From BOG-931 sp963761525 (lineage in GTDB: Bacteria; Pseudomonadota; Alphaproteobacteria; Rhizobiales; Xanthobacteraceae), in NCBI GenBank assembly GCA_963761525.1, contig CAVXHG010000004.1:124001-188000 (forward strand): a stretch of DNA of 64,000 bases, read 5' to 3'. The position numbers were made by a program, and so were the translations under genes. Positions 61,727 to 64,000 of this stretch are shown piece by piece (position 1 is the first letter of the stretch; each line of letters starts with the position of its first letter). The notes under the pieces are model-generated. The model had not been told where the DNA came from. It worked only from the letters and a program-made list of their open reading frames with translations, and searched no databases.

Positions 61727-64000
61727 ATGGACTATCCCTCCAATTCAGCGACCAACGCGCAATTGAAACATTGCGCCGCTGCGTTGATCTTCTGCCTCCC
61801 GTATGTCGCTTTGTTGTTCTGGTTTCACTACACCGACGTTTATCACCGCCACTTTTCCGAGGGCGGTGCAATTGTATTGGCCTACAATTGCCTCCGAACA
61901 ATATTCGTATTCTATTTATTCTGGATTATCGAAACGCCCGGAATTCTGCTGCTTCGAACGATTGCGCGTACAGAACTTGGGCAGCTGGATTTATTGGAAC
62001 GCTTCGCTGCCGGCTTTTTAACTGGCTCCGGCATCTGGCATGTTGGCATGTTCGGCTTGGGTTATCTCAATCTATACACGCTGCCCGCCGCGATCGTCCT
62101 GACCGTACCGCTAGTGTTTCTGTCGTACGGAGAAGTGCGTACTACCATCACGAAAATGCGCCGGGCTAAATCCAACGGCAAATTTGCGCGAACGGTCTCT
62201 TTGAGCAGTTCAACGCGCTGCTGTTTGGCCTCCTGGCGACTTCCTTTTTTATGCTATTCATCGTCAAAGCCATTCACCCCAATGGCAGCAGCGATTATTA
62301 CACGCACTATTTTTACTACTTCGTGTCCGTCATTCAGCACCACGGAATCTGGCCCAATGAAGTTTGGTACCACTATTATTACGACAAAGGCGCCGGCCTG
62401 ACTTTTTGGGAATGCTGCTTACGGATCTCTGGCTCCGCAACTTGTCGCATTCTGTTTATGGCCGTCGCGGCACTGGTGATCTTCCTTGCCGCTCGCGATG
62501 CTGCACCCGGCACGGCTTGGCCGCGGATTGCCGCGCTGCTTTTTCCGATAATCTACCTTTATACACCGGGCTGGGGCCAGTTCGAGAGGACGCACGAGTT
62601 TACAGTCGCCCTGGTCATTGGCGCAATATGGGCCGCAGGCCGAACTTTTGATCGCTGCGGAAATCCGCCGAACAGGTTGTGGCCGCTCGTTGCATGCGCG
62701 ACAATTACTTCAGCCGTTATTGTGGCGCCGACAATTGCGCTGGTTTTAGGTGCGATCTTCGGAATCCTGATAATATGGTATGTCTTGGCGCGCGACTTTG
62801 GCCGCGCGTCATTCTCATTTGCCTTTGCTGCAACCGCCGGATTTTTTCTGCTCGCCAGCTTCGTTATTAATTACGTCACCACGGGACTTATTAACGACCA
62901 GTTCGTGGTGTCCACGTGGCCCTTCATCAACATTGAAAAGCTCAATCAATGGGGAGCTTTGCCATGGGTGCTCGAAGAATACTGGATAGATCTTGCTATG
63001 GCCGCCCAGCGCTTGCCGTTATCGCAGGCGCCGAAACTGCTGGACCAGTCGTCGCGTCTCGACCTCATTTATCCGTTTATTGACGGCGCAATTATAGTCG
63101 CCCTCGTTGCCTGCGTTATTCGTCTGCGCATCGGTCGTTGGAGCGGACAGTTGAACGCGCCGCATCAGACCTTAATTCTGCTAGCGGCAGTGCCTATGTT
63201 TATTGCGTTGGCGCTGACAGAGGGCTTGATACAGTACAATTCCTTTTATCGTTATGCGACGTTTGTGGTCCCGCTCATGCTCGTAAGTGCTGTGAGCATG
63301 TCGGGACTGCCAATATCCGACGCCGATAAGCGATTTAAAAATATCGCGCATCACCGTCATGCGCCAGTGGTCGTATTTTTGCTTTGCCTCCTCACTCTGA
63401 TCATCGCGACACACCCTGGTCGTTTTTTTAGAACGACACTTCCGGATGCGGCGCGCTTCGCGGTCGGCGACTTGAGTATTGACGGAGCCTACACCTCGTA
63501 TCCATTGGACGAGACCGCGATTAATCCAGGCGCCAGGAGCGTCTATGCCATCGTCGGCCCGCGGACGCCGATATGGTCCTTTCAGAGCCACTATTGCATG
63601 CTGCCCGAATGCGTAATCGAAAATCATATGTCGTTTATCATGCCCGGATGGCCGACTGTCATGTTCGGCAGCCCCGAGGAGGCGCGGGCTGCTTTGCAGG
63701 CTGGTGGGCTCAACTACTTTTTGCTTACCCTCGATTTTCCCATCAGCGATTCGCTTGTTTGGAGCCCGCTCTTTTCACCGGACAATATCTCTAAATATCT
63801 CGGTATCCGCTGGACCGACGGCACCACCACACTGCTGACGTGGCGCGGTCCGGGTATAGCCCCGCTCGATGAAGCATGGCTGAAGATTTATCGGCAGACC
63901 GCTGAAGCCGCTCGTATTGTACAGGTCCGCATCACTCGAAAATTTCCGTATGAGGAAATGAAGCAGATATACGCCCGGCTGAACGCGACACCGCATCCTT
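61727..64000 (+). CDS. Large multi-pass membrane protein, frameshifted and cut by the window edge
   Basis: More than 750 residues with about ten hydrophobic helices. It opens LKHCAAALIFCLPYVALLFW and, after a frame change near 62190, continues GLFEQFNALLFGLLATSFFM, IKAIHPNG-type loop (AIHPNGSSDYYTHYFYYFVS), PIIYLYTPGWGQFERTHEFT and NYVTTGLINDQFVVSTWPFI to the right edge without a stop. The loop chemistry resembles GT-C-type or O-antigen-related membrane enzymes but no catalytic signature is certain. Between about 62405 and 62455 the other frames spell more natural pieces (GMLLTD, then LAPQLVAF), so further indels that cancel out are likely. The 3' end lies outside the window. Confidence 0.6.

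Noticed and set aside
1..64000. CRISPR arrays, IS elements, prophage or integrases
   Set aside because: No regularly spaced repeats, transposase or integrase signatures, or terminal inverted repeats with flanking duplications were found on either strand.

Overview
The window reads as chromosomal DNA of a high-GC soil alphaproteobacterium, most likely Hyphomicrobiales (Bradyrhizobium/Xanthobacteraceae-like). The basis is codon use, the ethylmalonyl-CoA pathway genes, several Bug-type (TctC) solute-binding proteins, amidohydrolase-2 and UbiD catabolic enzymes, an isoquinoline-1-oxidoreductase-type Mo hydroxylase, and a palindromic 'GAGCATGATC' repeat of a kind I know from Rhizobiales. No species can be named from sequence alone. 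No IS element, prophage, CRISPR array or rRNA was seen.

Layout. 0-0.6 kb: end of a MntA/HepT toxin-antitoxin pair. 0.6-15.1 kb: a metabolic block holding three ethylmalonyl-CoA pathway enzymes (mcd, ccr, ecm) interspersed with an MFS carrier, an amidohydrolase, a chemoreceptor, membrane proteins and a sensorless hybrid histidine kinase. 15.2-17.5 kb: gluQ, an AlkA-type DNA glycosylase and an esterase. 17.6-20.7 kb: a TadG-like VWA protein facing two TadE-like pseudopilins. 20.9-28.8 kb: a BtuF-like cobalamin-binding protein, GMC oxidoreductase, HNH nuclease, Na/Pi cotransporter, then a cobalamin riboswitch in front of a TonB-dependent receptor. 28.8-35.5 kb: catabolic genes (GST, luciferase-like monooxygenase, MarR, UbiD decarboxylase, amidohydrolase) and a triheme cytochrome c. 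35.7-41.5 kb: an accessory-looking island with a 1473-residue DUF4062/STAND-NTPase/transmembrane/WD40 protein, a convergent exported cysteine-peptidase-like protein with legumain/caspase-type His and Cys motifs, and a 51-residue exported peptide. 41.7-54.2 kb: Mo hydroxylase genes, AAHS carrier, second luciferase-like monooxygenase, two Bug proteins around an amidohydrolase, DUF3891 protein and a NitT/TauT-type ABC transporter. 54.2-64 kb: small unknown genes, GntR and LysR regulators, cupin, small secreted proteins, tRNA-Leu, dsbB, DUF3597, methyltransferase, YidB-like, PsiF-like, tRNA-Val and a large membrane protein cut by the right edge.

How parts fit: ecm needs adenosylcobalamin, and the window also carries a B12-riboswitch-controlled outer-membrane receptor and a BtuF-like protein, so B12 uptake and the B12-dependent acetyl-CoA assimilation route sit within 29 kb. 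The Mo hydroxylase and the triheme cytochrome could form one periplasmic electron-transfer system.

Data quality: about eleven otherwise well-conserved genes are interrupted by single-base frameshifts. All but those in the last gene fit one-base insertions. I treat these genes as intact genes with sequence errors (or very recent decay) and annotate each across its break.
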